Shown here piece after piece: positions 1 to 7,619 of a DNA stretch of 19,675 nt. The notes beneath the pieces were generated by a model, which was not told the DNA's origin, searched no databases, and saw only the letters and a program-made list of their open reading frames with translations. The position numbers and the translations under genes were made by a program. Numbering within the stretch: position 1 is the first letter of the stretch; every line of letters begins with the position of its first letter. Source of the stretch: Anaerolineales bacterium (GTDB lineage: Bacteria; Chloroflexota; Anaerolineae; Anaerolineales; DRMV01); the NCBI GenBank assembly GCA_027044735.1, contig JALUBW010000032.1:1-19675 (forward strand), in the 5' to 3' direction.

Positions 1-2
1 GG

Positions 3-134
3 GTGCCCGCGGGCACCCTTTCCATCCCCTGCCGCTACGTGCATAGCCCCTCGGAAATGATCGACATCCGCGATGCCGAAAACGCGGTGGCTCTGCTGGT
101 CGCCATGCTGAGCCGGAAAGTGACTTGCTGCTGA
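3..134 (+). CDS. M42-family metallo-aminopeptidase, C-terminal fragment
   Basis: Only the last 43 residues lie in the window; the gene begins upstream. The frame reads through SIPCRYVHSPSEMIDIRDAE and ends at TGA 132-134. The R-Y-x-H-S-x-x-E motif followed by an amphipathic helix (ENAVALLVAML) is the C-terminal signature of M42 peptidases (FrvX/TET aminopeptidases and cellulase-M-like proteins), where the motif histidine is a metal ligand. The family forms large cytoplasmic tetrahedral particles that trim peptides. The short tail SRKVTCC after the last helix is unremarkable. Repeat sequence begins almost directly after the stop. Assignment from so little sequence is good for the family but not for substrate. 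Confidence 0.75.
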   Translation: MPAGTLSIPCRYVHSPSEMIDIRDAENAVALLVAMLSRKVTCC

Positions 135-503
135 GCCGTGGCAGCCTATCTAAAAACAGAAAACCACAGAAAACACAGAGAAGGCACAGAAGAAAATAGG
201 GAGGCGGGAAACGGGATGCGGCTGTTGGCGTCATCTTGGCGACCTTGGCGTTGTTATCCACAGATTGACACAGATTTACGCCGATTGAAGCAGAAACACA
301 GAAGACACAGAAACGCCACAGAAAACACAGAAATTTTCTCTCTGCGTCTTTGGGCGAGGCATCGCCTCGCCCCTACGCTGCGTCTTTGCGTTAATCTTGG
401 TGCTCTTTGCGTTTCTTGGCGCCCTTGGCGCCCTAAAATCTGCGTCTATCCGCAATCATCTGCGGTTCATCCGTGGGCTGTTTTCCAAAGGCTGAAAAAG
501 AGC
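133..503. repeat. Intergenic repeat copy A of the MITE-like family (degenerate ends)
   Basis: This 370-bp gene-free stretch consists of short ACAGA-rich units (CCACAGA, ACACAGA), GGCGACCTTGGCG units, a TCTCTGCGTCTTTGCG segment and ATCCGTGG-type units. It is nearly identical (about seven substitutions and a 3-bp indel over about 280 bp, counted by eye) to the central part of the element at 10126-10512. A perfect 9-bp-arm palindrome, GGGCGAGGC-ATC-GCCTCGCCC, sits at 352-372. The left end (GGCAGCC at 140-146) and the right end (AAAGGCTGAAAAA from 488) are decayed versions of the family terminal repeat, and I see no flanking duplication. A 141-codon open frame across it is a by-product of the repeat composition. 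Confidence 0.8.
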
Positions 504-529
504 AAGGCGGGGCTTACCACCCCGCCTTG
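494..529 (-). terminator. Rho-independent terminator of the rrf2-cydA-cydB operon
   Basis: A perfect 10-bp inverted repeat (CAAGGCGGGG at 503-512 and CCCCGCCTTG at 520-529) with a 7-nt loop lies 28 nt beyond the cydB stop. On the minus strand the stem is followed by CTCTTTTT, a T tract at 499-495, as expected for intrinsic termination. The opposite strand has no comparable T run, so it acts chiefly for the minus-strand operon. Confidence 0.85.
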
Positions 530-556
530 TGTCTTTGAACGGAACCTCAGCCAGCA

Positions 557-1570
557 TCAATAGGTCATCTTGTCTTTCACGCTGATGCGCTGGCGGAAGG
601 TGTAGTAAGTCCAGGCCTGATACACCAACACCACAGGCACCAGCACCAAAGCCACGATGGTCATCACCTTCAGGGTGTAGGGGCTGGCCGAAGCGTTAGA
701 GATGGTGAGGCTGTATTTAGGATCCAGGCTCGAGGGCATGACATTGGGGTAGAGGGAGGCGAAGAAGCCCGCGGTCACGCCGATGATAGTCACCGCGCCT
801 GCCCAGAAGGCTTTGAGCATGTCGCCCTGTTTGAGGAAATAGCCGTCGGCCAACAGCGCAACCACCGCGATGGCCAAGAACACGGCGGCTATCCCAAAGT
901 ATTGGGCTTTCGAGAAGACCTCGGGGTAAGAGTAGAGCAAGAACAGCACGGCCATCACCAGCGTGGCCACCCAAAGGCGGTTTGCCACCCGGGCCGCCTG
1001 TTTTTCCAACCCGTTGCTCAACTTGAGGGCGAGATAGGTTGCGCCATGCATGGCAAAGAGCACCACAAAAGTGATGCCGCCCACCAGCGCGTAGGGGTTG
1101 AGCAGGTTGAAGAAGCCGCCCGCGTAGTTCATGTGCTCGTCGATGGGCACACCGCGCACGATGTTGGCGATGGCCACACCCCACAGCAACGCAGGGAGCA
1201 GGCTGCCCAACCAGATCAGCCAGTCCCACGTGTTGCGCCAGCCTTCGTCTTCGATCTGGCTGCGGAACTCAAAGCCGACGCCGCGGAAGATGAGCGCCAG
1301 CAGCAAGAGCACTAAAGCAAGGTAAAAGCCGCTGAACAGGGTGGCGTACCACTGGGGGAAGGAAGCAAACAGCGCGCCACCGGCGGTAATCATCCACACC
1401 TCATTGCCATCCCAGAAAGGCCCGATGGTGTTGAGGATGGCCCGGCGTTCCTCGTCGCGCTTGCCGAGGAAGGGCAACAACATGCCCACGCCGTAGTCGA
1501 AACCTTCGAGGAAGAAGAAGCCGCTAAACAGCACGGCAATCAAAATAAACCACAAAGTGTTGAGACCCAT
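557..1570 (-). CDS. cydB: Cytochrome bd ubiquinol oxidase subunit II (CydB)
   Basis: This 337-residue membrane protein is the second core subunit of cytochrome bd oxidase, which oxidises quinol and reduces O2 to water in the cytoplasmic membrane without pumping protons. Family motifs are GFDYGVGMLLPF (residues 23-34, with the conserved Asp25) and IGPFWDGNEVWMITAGGALF (49-68, with Asp54 and Glu57), followed by several hydrophobic helices. Length is slightly below the E. coli subunit. ATG at 1570 has an AGGAGG ribosome site 8 nt upstream. It lies 39 bp after cydA, so it is co-transcribed, and the operon terminator follows 28 nt after the stop. No small third subunit (CydX-like) fits between stop and terminator. 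Confidence 0.96.
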   Translation of the reverse strand: MGLNTLWFILIAVLFSGFFFLEGFDYGVGMLLPFLGKRDEERRAILNTIGPFWDGNEVWMITAGGALFASFPQWYATLFSGFYLALVLLLLALIFRGVGFEFRSQIEDEGWRNTWDWLIWLGSLLPALLWGVAIANIVRGVPIDEHMNYAGGFFNLLNPYALVGGITFVVLFAMHGATYLALKLSNGLEKQAARVANRLWVATLVMAVLFLLYSYPEVFSKAQYFGIAAVFLAIAVVALLADGYFLKQGDMLKAFWAGAVTIIGVTAGFFASLYPNVMPSSLDPKYSLTISNASASPYTLKVMTIVALVLVPVVLVYQAWTYYTFRQRISVKDKMTY

Positions 1571-1609
1571 GGTAAAACCTCCTAAAACAAGGAAGGGAAG
1601 CGGACTCGA

Positions 1610-2977
1610 TTAGTCTGCCTCGGCGGCATGCGGCGGGGCTTCGTGCAGGTGTTTGATCACCAGTTTGACGCCGTAGTAGGTGAGCACGATGTAGACCACG
1701 CCCAGCCCCAGCAGCGAGAAGAGCACCTCGCCGCCGCTGACTACCGACGCGGGCGAGACGCCTTTCGCGGTTTTCAGCAGGCCATAAACGACCCACGGCT
1801 GCCGGCCGACTTCCGCCATGATCCAGCCCGTCGAGACGGCCAGGTAAGGCAGCAAAATAGACCACACCATGGCCTTGGCAAAGCCCGGCCGCTCGGCCAA
1901 CGAAATGCCTTTGCTGTTCAGATACCACTGATAGAGCAGCAAAGCCAGCATCAGCAAGCCCGCGTAAACCATCAGCCGGAAAGCCCAATACGTGATGCCC
2001 ACCGGCGGGATGTAGTCACCCGGCCCGTATTTGGCTTCCATCTTGGCCTGCACCTCGTCGATGCCCTCGACTTTGCTGGTGAAATCGTTGTAAGAGAGGA
2101 AACTGAGGAAGCGGGGGATCTTGATGTCCAGCGCGTTGCTTTGGGTGGATTCATTGGGGATGGCAAACAGCGAGAAATCGGCAGGCTGCTCTGAATGCCA
2201 CAAAGCCTCGGCCGCGGCCATCTTGCTGGGCTGCTCTTTTACCAGGAACTGACCCTGGAAGTGTCCCACGGTGATGACCATGATCACGCCGATCAGGCCG
2301 TAGATGGTCGCCCAGCGCACCGACATATCCAACATGGCCTTGTCGCCGCGTTTTTTCAGGTAAAGGTAAGCGCTGAGGCCCAGCACCACGAAAGCAGCGG
2401 TGCTCATCCCCGCGAAGAACACATGGGGGAACTGATAGAGCACGTTGGGGTTGGTCGCTACCTGCCCAAAGTTGGCCATCAACACGCCGCTACCATCGGC
2501 TTTCATGGTGTAACCGGTGGGGTGCTGCATGAACGAGTTGGCGATCAAAATCCAGATGGCCGAGAGGTTAGAGCCAATGGCCGTGAGCCACAACACCGTG
2601 GCGTGGATTTTGGGGGAGACTTTATCCCAACCAAACACCCACACGCCGATGAAAGTGGACTCTAAGTAGAAGGCCAACAAGGCTTCTACGGCCAGCGGTG
2701 CACCGAAGATGTCGCCCATGAAGCGGGCGTACTCCGACCAGTTCAGGCCGAACTGAAATTCCTGAACGATACCAGAGACCACGCCCAGGGCAAAGTTAAT
2801 CAGAAACACTTTGCCCCAAAACTTCACCGCGTCACGGTACACCTTCTTGCCCGTACGGACGTAGGCCGTCTCTAAAATAGCCAGAAACACCGAGATGCCC
2901 AACGTCAACGGGACGAAGAAAAAGTGAATAATGGTAAGGATGGCAAACTGCCATCGAGCCAAGAAGTATGGATTCAT
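1610..2977 (-). CDS. cydA: Cytochrome bd ubiquinol oxidase subunit I (CydA), short Q-loop
   Basis: This is the haem-bearing quinol-oxidising subunit, 455 residues. Ligand positions match E. coli CydA closely: His18 (E. coli H19), Glu98 and Glu106 (E99/E107), His185 (H186), the quinol-site QPSKMAAAE with Lys252 and Glu257, then Met336 (M393) and Glu389 (E445) followed by GRQPW at 391-395. The shift of about 57 residues after residue 257 shows a short Q-loop, so the protein belongs to the short-loop class. The frame is open further upstream to 3064, but ATG 2977 is the start: it has AGGAGG 7 nt upstream and begins with the family-typical MNPYFLARWQF. It follows the Rrf2-type regulator gene by 97 bp and precedes cydB by 39 bp. 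Confidence 0.96.
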   Translation of the reverse strand: MNPYFLARWQFAILTIIHFFFVPLTLGISVFLAILETAYVRTGKKVYRDAVKFWGKVFLINFALGVVSGIVQEFQFGLNWSEYARFMGDIFGAPLAVEALLAFYLESTFIGVWVFGWDKVSPKIHATVLWLTAIGSNLSAIWILIANSFMQHPTGYTMKADGSGVLMANFGQVATNPNVLYQFPHVFFAGMSTAAFVVLGLSAYLYLKKRGDKAMLDMSVRWATIYGLIGVIMVITVGHFQGQFLVKEQPSKMAAAEALWHSEQPADFSLFAIPNESTQSNALDIKIPRFLSFLSYNDFTSKVEGIDEVQAKMEAKYGPGDYIPPVGITYWAFRLMVYAGLLMLALLLYQWYLNSKGISLAERPGFAKAMVWSILLPYLAVSTGWIMAEVGRQPWVVYGLLKTAKGVSPASVVSGGEVLFSLLGLGVVYIVLTYYGVKLVIKHLHEAPPHAAEAD

Positions 2978-3074
2978 CTGAGACCTCCTGAAAAGGGGTG
3001 TGTGGGGCGCTGTGGCGCCTGATGCAGAGGAGTGAAAAATCCTTGGCTTTCGACGGGCTGACACCCGGAATGCC

Positions 3075-3515
3075 CTATTCAGGGGAAGGAACAGCAGCCG
3101 CGATGGAGGTGCTTTCTTCTGCTAATTGGGCAATCGTGACCGAGCGCAGTTCTCGGCGAATCAGCGCCCGCAACCGCGCCCACCGCTTGCGCACCGGGCA
3201 CGTTTCGCTCAGCGGGCAAAAATCGGGGTCGTCGATACATTGCGAAATTTCCAGGGGTTCGTCGCTGGCCTCGACCACATCTAACAAGGTGATTTCATCT
3301 GCGGGGCGACGCAGCCACAAACCACCCTTACTACCCCGCCGCGATTGCACCAGCCCCGCACGCACCAGGTCGGCCACGATACGCTTCACAAAAGGCAAAG
3401 GGATCAACATCTCATCCACAATGTCTTGCACTAACCGCGGCCTTTCGCCCTGGTGAATCGCCAGGCTGAGGAGCACACGCACAGCATAATCGGTACGACG
3501 GCTAATTCGAAGCAC
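3075..3515 (-). CDS. Rrf2-family (NsrR/IscR-like) Fe-S transcriptional regulator
   Basis: This 146-residue protein has an N-terminal winged helix-turn-helix (RISRRTDYAVRVLLSLA, residues 3-19, then a recognition helix around PFVKRIVADLVRAGLV) and the Rrf2 wing GSKGGLWL. Three cysteines, Cys93, Cys100 and Cys106, sit where IscR/NsrR-type members bind a 2Fe-2S or 4Fe-4S cluster; spacing is C-x6-C-x5-C, one residue longer than the usual first gap. Such proteins sense NO, iron-sulfur status or redox. GTG at 3515 is the start, with AAGGAAG six nt upstream. As first gene of the cyd operon, preceded by a dyad overlapping the -10 box, it probably autoregulates and controls cydAB. The ligand sensed cannot be decided from sequence. 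Confidence 0.9.
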   Translation of the reverse strand: MLRISRRTDYAVRVLLSLAIHQGERPRLVQDIVDEMLIPLPFVKRIVADLVRAGLVQSRRGSKGGLWLRRPADEITLLDVVEASDEPLEISQCIDDPDFCPLSETCPVRKRWARLRALIRRELRSVTIAQLAEESTSIAAAVPSPE

Positions 3516-3546
3516 GCGTCACTTCCTTTGTTTGGGTTGGCTTAAT

Positions 3547-3599
3547 GTTACCCACAGTGTAACCTATTCTTGTCACGCTTTCAAGATGACGTTTGTCAT
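3547..3599. promoter_or_regulatory. Two dyads bracketing the cyd operon promoter (putative operators)
   Basis: GTTAC-N7-GTAAC (3547-3563) has perfect 5-bp arms and overlaps the -10 box. ATGAC-N4-GTCAT (3586-3599) has perfect 5-bp arms and lies just upstream of the -35 box. Position makes them candidate binding sites for the Rrf2-type regulator or another repressor/activator. The sequences are not a clear match to a known NsrR or IscR consensus. Confidence 0.5.
3556..3584 (-). promoter_or_regulatory. Sigma70-type promoter of the rrf2-cydAB operon
   Basis: On the minus strand, TTGAAA (3584-3579) is followed after exactly 17 bp by TACACT (3561-3556), a good housekeeping promoter. Transcription would start near 3549, about 34 nt upstream of the GTG at 3515. 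Confidence 0.65.
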
Positions 3600-3657
3600 G
3601 TTCGGCTTTCCAGCGGCTGCTTTGGGGGAAGCCTCCGGCTGCAAATAAAGGCAGATT

Positions 3658-3830
3658 GTAACTATTCAGCCACGAATAGACCACGGATTTTTAGGTCGCC
3701 AAGACTGCCAAGAAGCGAGGGCGAGCGTGGGCTTTTTAGTGTTTTTCGCCCAATCTGCGCTCATCTGTGGATCCCTTTCTGCGTAATCTGCGCAATCTGT
3801 GGTTTCTCCTCGCTAAGGCTGAACAGTTCC
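3658..3830. mobile_element. MITE-like element, copy B, with perfect 8-bp target duplication
   Basis: The 173-bp element starts with GTAACTATTCAGCC (3658-3671) and ends with GGCTGAACAGTTCC (3817-3830); the ends are inverted repeats matching at 12 of 14 positions. It is flanked directly by GGCAGATT on the left (3650-3657) and GGCAGATT on the right (3831-3838), a perfect 8-bp target-site duplication. The interior holds AATCTGCG/ATCTGTGG units and no coding capacity. It separates the cyd operon promoter from the large regulator gene at 4122. Confidence 0.9.
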
Positions 3831-3925
3831 GGCAGATTTTAAGTGGACACCGCCAAGACGACACCAAACCCCCAAAGCAACTTTGACCATCAGGTGGGGT
3901 TTATGGGTATAGACGATGTTTTTGC

Positions 3926-3964
3926 CCTGGCAACGAACGCCTGGCAACAAAAAAGTGATACAAT
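3926..3964 (+). promoter_or_regulatory. Extended -10 promoter with upstream direct repeats, for the BTAD regulator
   Basis: TGATACAAT (3956-3964) is an extended -10 box with no good -35 hexamer. In its place lie two exact copies of CCTGGCAAC (3926-3934 and 3940-3948), 14 bp apart. BTAD-type (SARP) regulators are known to bind direct repeats close to the -10 box, so self-regulation is possible but is inference. The transcript would have a leader of about 150 nt before the ATG at 4122. Confidence 0.4.
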
Positions 3965-4121
3965 TTTAGAGCGCTCTCATCTTCCCTTCATGTTGAGCGC
4001 CTTCCCTGCTTCAGTTTTTCGTTGTTTCCTTGTACTTCCCTTGACCCTGTGCGTTTTGTATTAAGTGAGCACGTCTGAAAGAAGTCGGCGTGCTGGCTTC
4101 TTGTTGCTTTCCGACCGCGCC

Positions 4122-7100
4122 ATGAGCATCAAAATCCTCTGTTTGGGCCCCCCACAAATTTTGCTCGACGGCGCACCCCTCCCCCAAAACCACGACCTAC
4201 GCTTTCGGGAACGGGCGCTGCTGTTCTACCTTGCTGCACACGAAAAGCCCGTGCCGCGGAGCGAGGTACAACGCTTGTTCTGGGGGCCGGTGCGCCGTGC
4301 CGATACCGGGCAGTTGTCTATCCCCCTCAGCCGCTTGAGGAAGACGTTGCCTGAGATCGCTCCCCCTCGCGAGCAAAAAACGGCGTTTACCCTGCAGGTG
4401 CCGCCTCATTTGTTCATCGACTGCCGCGTTTTCCAAGAAGCCATTTCCCGCCGTTTGCCGGTGGCTCAGCGCACTCCCCTCCAACAGCCGCTACCTCACG
4501 CGCTGGTGTTGAGCCTGGCGCGGGCCGCCAAATTGTGGCGTGGCCCTTTTCTGCAAGGCTTCCTCACGCGACAGGCTCGTCATCGCTACCCCTTGTTTGC
4601 CCAGTGGGTCGATGAGACCGCGGCCGACCTGCAACAAAAATACTTTGCCCTAACCCGCCGTTTGGCCTACCACTTTTGGGTCGATGGCGACCCAGAAAAG
4701 GCACGCCACTTTGCTGACCAAGCGCTGGGCATCCACCCAGCCGATGAAGGGTTGAACCGATTGTTAGCCGAGGCCCAAAAGAGCAAAACTTCCCTTAAAG
4801 CCTCATCCTTACAGCGTGCGCCCTTTTCCTCCGCCCAGCCAGGTGCGCAGGCTGGGGCCAACGATACAAGCCCCTCTATTTGGAACACGCGCGATGTCTT
4901 GCAGGTGCCTTTTATCGGCCGGAGGCACATTATCAACGACCTGTTACAGCGCATCAGGCGAGGGCGGGTTGTCATCCTCTTGGGCGAAAGCGGGCAGGGC
5001 AAGACCCGGTTGTTGCAGCAAATCGAGGCTTCTGTAGAATCGACGCACCGGGTGTTGCGGGTGGGTTGCCGCTATGGCGAGCGGGAACAACCTTTTGCAC
5101 CGCTGCGTGAGGCGCTGCGTGAGCAAGTGCACCCCGATGAATGGGCGCGCGTGCCGCCGGAATGGTGGCCTTATCTGGTACATTTGCTCCCTGAAATTCG
5201 ACCTTATTTTCCTGAGAAAGACATTCCCCCATTGCCTTCGCCGATGCAAGCCCAATTGGTCGAGGCCATGCGTCAGGTGCTGCTGGTGCTGGGGCAGGAA
5301 AAGCCGCTCCTGCTTTGCGTAGACGACGCCCAGTGGAGCGATTCGGCCACCCTCGACGCGCTCACGACCTGGATCGATCGGCCGCCGTTCCACCTGGCCC
5401 CACCTTGGGAACGCCGCGCCACCATGCTCTTTGCCGCGCGGCCCGCAGCACATACCCCCACGCCCTTTCATCAACGCCTGCCTTTCTTTTTAGAAGAACG
5501 GCGCGGCTACCGCTTTGAATTGAAGGGTTTGAGTCAGTCAGAGGTCAAAGAACTCGCCGAGCCCCTCCTTCAACGCAAACTCACCCCTGCAGAGGTAGAA
5601 GAACTCTGGCGCGCTTCAATTCAGGGCACACCGCTATATCTACTGGAGATCATCCGTTATCAATTAGAAAACCACCGCGCCGCCTTGCCAGTGGAACAGT
5701 GGGCGACCCCGCAAGCCATGACCAACCTGCTCAAGCGCCGTCTACGGCGGCTGGATAAAGCCGCCCAGCGGGTGCTCTTTTTCGCCGCGCTGGAAGACGC
5801 AGACGTCCCTTGGCGCGCCTTGTTGATGGCTACCCAGGTAGATGCAGAGCAACTGAGCCCTATTTTGGCCAAATTAGAGCGCGCAGGGTGGTTGACCCAT
5901 TTTCGCGACGCGCCCCACGGCATCTTACGCTATGGCTTCACCCATGACAAACTTCGCGAAATCGTAGCCGCGCAAATAGACGACGTCTTACGGCAACACA
6001 TCCACTCTCGCTGGGCTCTGGCCTGGGAAAGCGCCCTGGGGCCAAAAGCCGAGCAGCGCGCGGCCGCCATTGCTCGACACTACCATGCGGCTGGCGACCC
6101 CTACCGGGCTTTTCATTGGTGGGTGCGGGCAGCCCGCTATGCCCTCAAATTTGGCGTAGCCCAACAAGCGCACGAAGCCTTCTCTCAAGCCGCGGGCCTG
6201 ATTGCCGAAGACCCACTACGCTTCCCTGAAAACGAAATTTGGCAGATGTTTTCAGAATGGACGCTGTTGGCCGGCGACACGGTCGACATTTCCACCTTGC
6301 AGTGCATTGCGTCCATGCTCAACCGTTTGGCCACAGCGCTCAACAGCCCCTTGCTGCGCAGCAGTAGCCTCAACGCTAAAGCCCACATCGCCCAACTCAG
6401 CAACCGCATGGACAAAGGCGCAGGCTATACCGCAAAAGCCATCCATCAACTCACTTTGCTGCGTGACGAAGAAGACACCGCCCTCCCACTGATGGAGATT
6501 TACACCCATCACGCGGCGTTACTTTATATGCAGGGTCAGATACAAGAATCGCTATCCTACCTTCAAAAAGCCTTGACCATCGGCGAATCGCGACGTGCAC
6601 CCTTTACCAACCTCTTTTTGGGGAGCACACATTACCAATTGGCTGTTTCATACGTGCTGGCCGTGGAGCCCCAACGTGCTTTACACCATGCCGACCTTTC
6701 GCTGCAAGCCTACGAAGCCAGCCGCCGCGTCTTTGGCTTAACCGACGCACTAGGCGTGCGTTCTTTGGCACTGTTTATGTTAGGGCGCTTAGAAGAAGCC
6801 CGCGCCGAAGCCGAACAAGCCTGTCAGCGGGCTGAACAGTTAGGCAAACCCCGCATGTTGAGTTATATTTACAGTTATTACGCCTTCCCACTCCACGCGC
6901 TGGGGCGCCTGGAAAAGGCATGGGAAGTCACCCAAAAAAGCCTGGAACTGCAAAAAAACAGCGGCGGAGTGCCTCTACCAGGGCAGGCGTTAGCCTTGAG
7001 GGTGCGAGGTGATATTTTCTTCTTGTTAGAAAATTGGGAAAGGGCGCTAACCTGCTATCAAAACAGCCTGAAACACGGCAGCCGTTTGGTGTTGGGGCCC

Positions 7101-7619
7101 GATGTGCTCTTTCGGCTGGCCATTACAGTGGCGCAGACAGGCGACCTCCCGCGCGCCCAGGCCCTGTTTGCCCAGGCATCAGAACAACAACGCGCCTCCA
7201 TTGCCACTGAGTGCCCCCTCATGCGGTTGGGGCGAGCAGAGTTGCTTTACTTGCAAGGCCGGTATGCCGACGCTCTACACGTGGTCAAAGAAGCATTGAC
7301 CGACGCCCAAACGCGGCAACGGTTAGAGGTGGTAGGAGGCGCCTATCTGCAGCAATGCCGCATTTACTTAACCCTTGGCGAAATAGAAAAGGCCGAAGAA
7401 GCCGCGCGGCACCTCTATGAACTGGGGAGAAAAATCAAATATCGGTGGCTTTGGCTGCGCGGGTTAGAAATGCTCCAGCGCCTGGGCGTCGCTACTCCCG
7501 CGCAACACCGCCAACTGCACCGATTTTATCGGGAACTGGCCGACTTGGCCAATCACCCCGATTTAGGGCCTGCGGTGATCCGCATGCTCATCAGCCGAGG
7601 ATGGCGTTTGGCCGCGTAA
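4122..7619 (+). CDS. Large SARP/BTAD-type transcriptional regulator with STAND-like ATPase and TPR repeats
   Basis: This 1165-residue protein has, in order, a winged-helix DNA-binding region (about 1-90, opening KILCLGPPQILLDGAPLP), a bacterial transcriptional activator (BTAD) domain (about 95-230), an AAA/STAND-type ATPase with Walker A GESGQGKT (288-295) and Walker B LLLCVDDAQ (Asp401, Asp402), then a long helical TPR-like region to the C-terminus (for example residues around LYMQGQIQESLSYLQKAL). The architecture resembles AfsR/MalT-like signal-dependent regulators, with ATP binding and TPR ligand sensing gating DNA binding. No C-terminal LuxR helix-turn-helix is seen. ATG 4122 is preferred because it starts the conserved domain; neither it nor GTG 4065 has a clear ribosome site. 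Target genes are unknown. Its 3' end overlaps the convergent gene by 57 bp. Confidence 0.88.
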   Translation: MSIKILCLGPPQILLDGAPLPQNHDLRFRERALLFYLAAHEKPVPRSEVQRLFWGPVRRADTGQLSIPLSRLRKTLPEIAPPREQKTAFTLQVPPHLFIDCRVFQEAISRRLPVAQRTPLQQPLPHALVLSLARAAKLWRGPFLQGFLTRQARHRYPLFAQWVDETAADLQQKYFALTRRLAYHFWVDGDPEKARHFADQALGIHPADEGLNRLLAEAQKSKTSLKASSLQRAPFSSAQPGAQAGANDTSPSIWNTRDVLQVPFIGRRHIINDLLQRIRRGRVVILLGESGQGKTRLLQQIEASVESTHRVLRVGCRYGEREQPFAPLREALREQVHPDEWARVPPEWWPYLVHLLPEIRPYFPEKDIPPLPSPMQAQLVEAMRQVLLVLGQEKPLLLCVDDAQWSDSATLDALTTWIDRPPFHLAPPWERRATMLFAARPAAHTPTPFHQRLPFFLEERRGYRFELKGLSQSEVKELAEPLLQRKLTPAEVEELWRASIQGTPLYLLEIIRYQLENHRAALPVEQWATPQAMTNLLKRRLRRLDKAAQRVLFFAALEDADVPWRALLMATQVDAEQLSPILAKLERAGWLTHFRDAPHGILRYGFTHDKLREIVAAQIDDVLRQHIHSRWALAWESALGPKAEQRAAAIARHYHAAGDPYRAFHWWVRAARYALKFGVAQQAHEAFSQAAGLIAEDPLRFPENEIWQMFSEWTLLAGDTVDISTLQCIASMLNRLATALNSPLLRSSSLNAKAHIAQLSNRMDKGAGYTAKAIHQLTLLRDEEDTALPLMEIYTHHAALLYMQGQIQESLSYLQKALTIGESRRAPFTNLFLGSTHYQLAVSYVLAVEPQRALHHADLSLQAYEASRRVFGLTDALGVRSLALFMLGRLEEARAEAEQACQRAEQLGKPRMLSYIYSYYAFPLHALGRLEKAWEVTQKSLELQKNSGGVPLPGQALALRVRGDIFFLLENWERALTCYQNSLKHGSRLVLGPDVLFRLAITVAQTGDLPRAQALFAQASEQQRASIATECPLMRLGRAELLYLQGRYADALHVVKEALTDAQTRQRLEVVGGAYLQQCRIYLTLGEIEKAEEAARHLYELGRKIKYRWLWLRGLEMLQRLGVATPAQHRQLHRFYRELADLANHPDLGPAVIRMLISRGWRLAA

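Noticed and set aside
150..350. CRISPR-like short repeats (ACACAGA/CCACAGA)
   Set aside because: The units are short, irregular and without spacers of constant length; they belong to the interior of the MITE-like family.
530..556. A small CydX-type subunit after cydB
   Set aside because: Only 27 bp lie between the cydB stop and the terminator stem, too little for a gene.
138..563. 141-codon plus-strand open frame
   Set aside because: It runs through repeat copy A; a similar frame appears in copy C (from 10101), so the openness comes from the repeat composition. It has no ribosome site or domain.
3843..4064. 73-codon plus-strand frame before the large regulator
   Set aside because: It begins just past the element, crosses the promoter region and has no ribosome site or recognisable sequence.
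7500..7619. C-terminal LuxR-type helix-turn-helix on the large regulator
   Set aside because: The C-terminus is a helical TPR-like tail ending RMLISRGWRLAA with no LuxR motif; DNA binding is assigned to the N-terminal winged helix.
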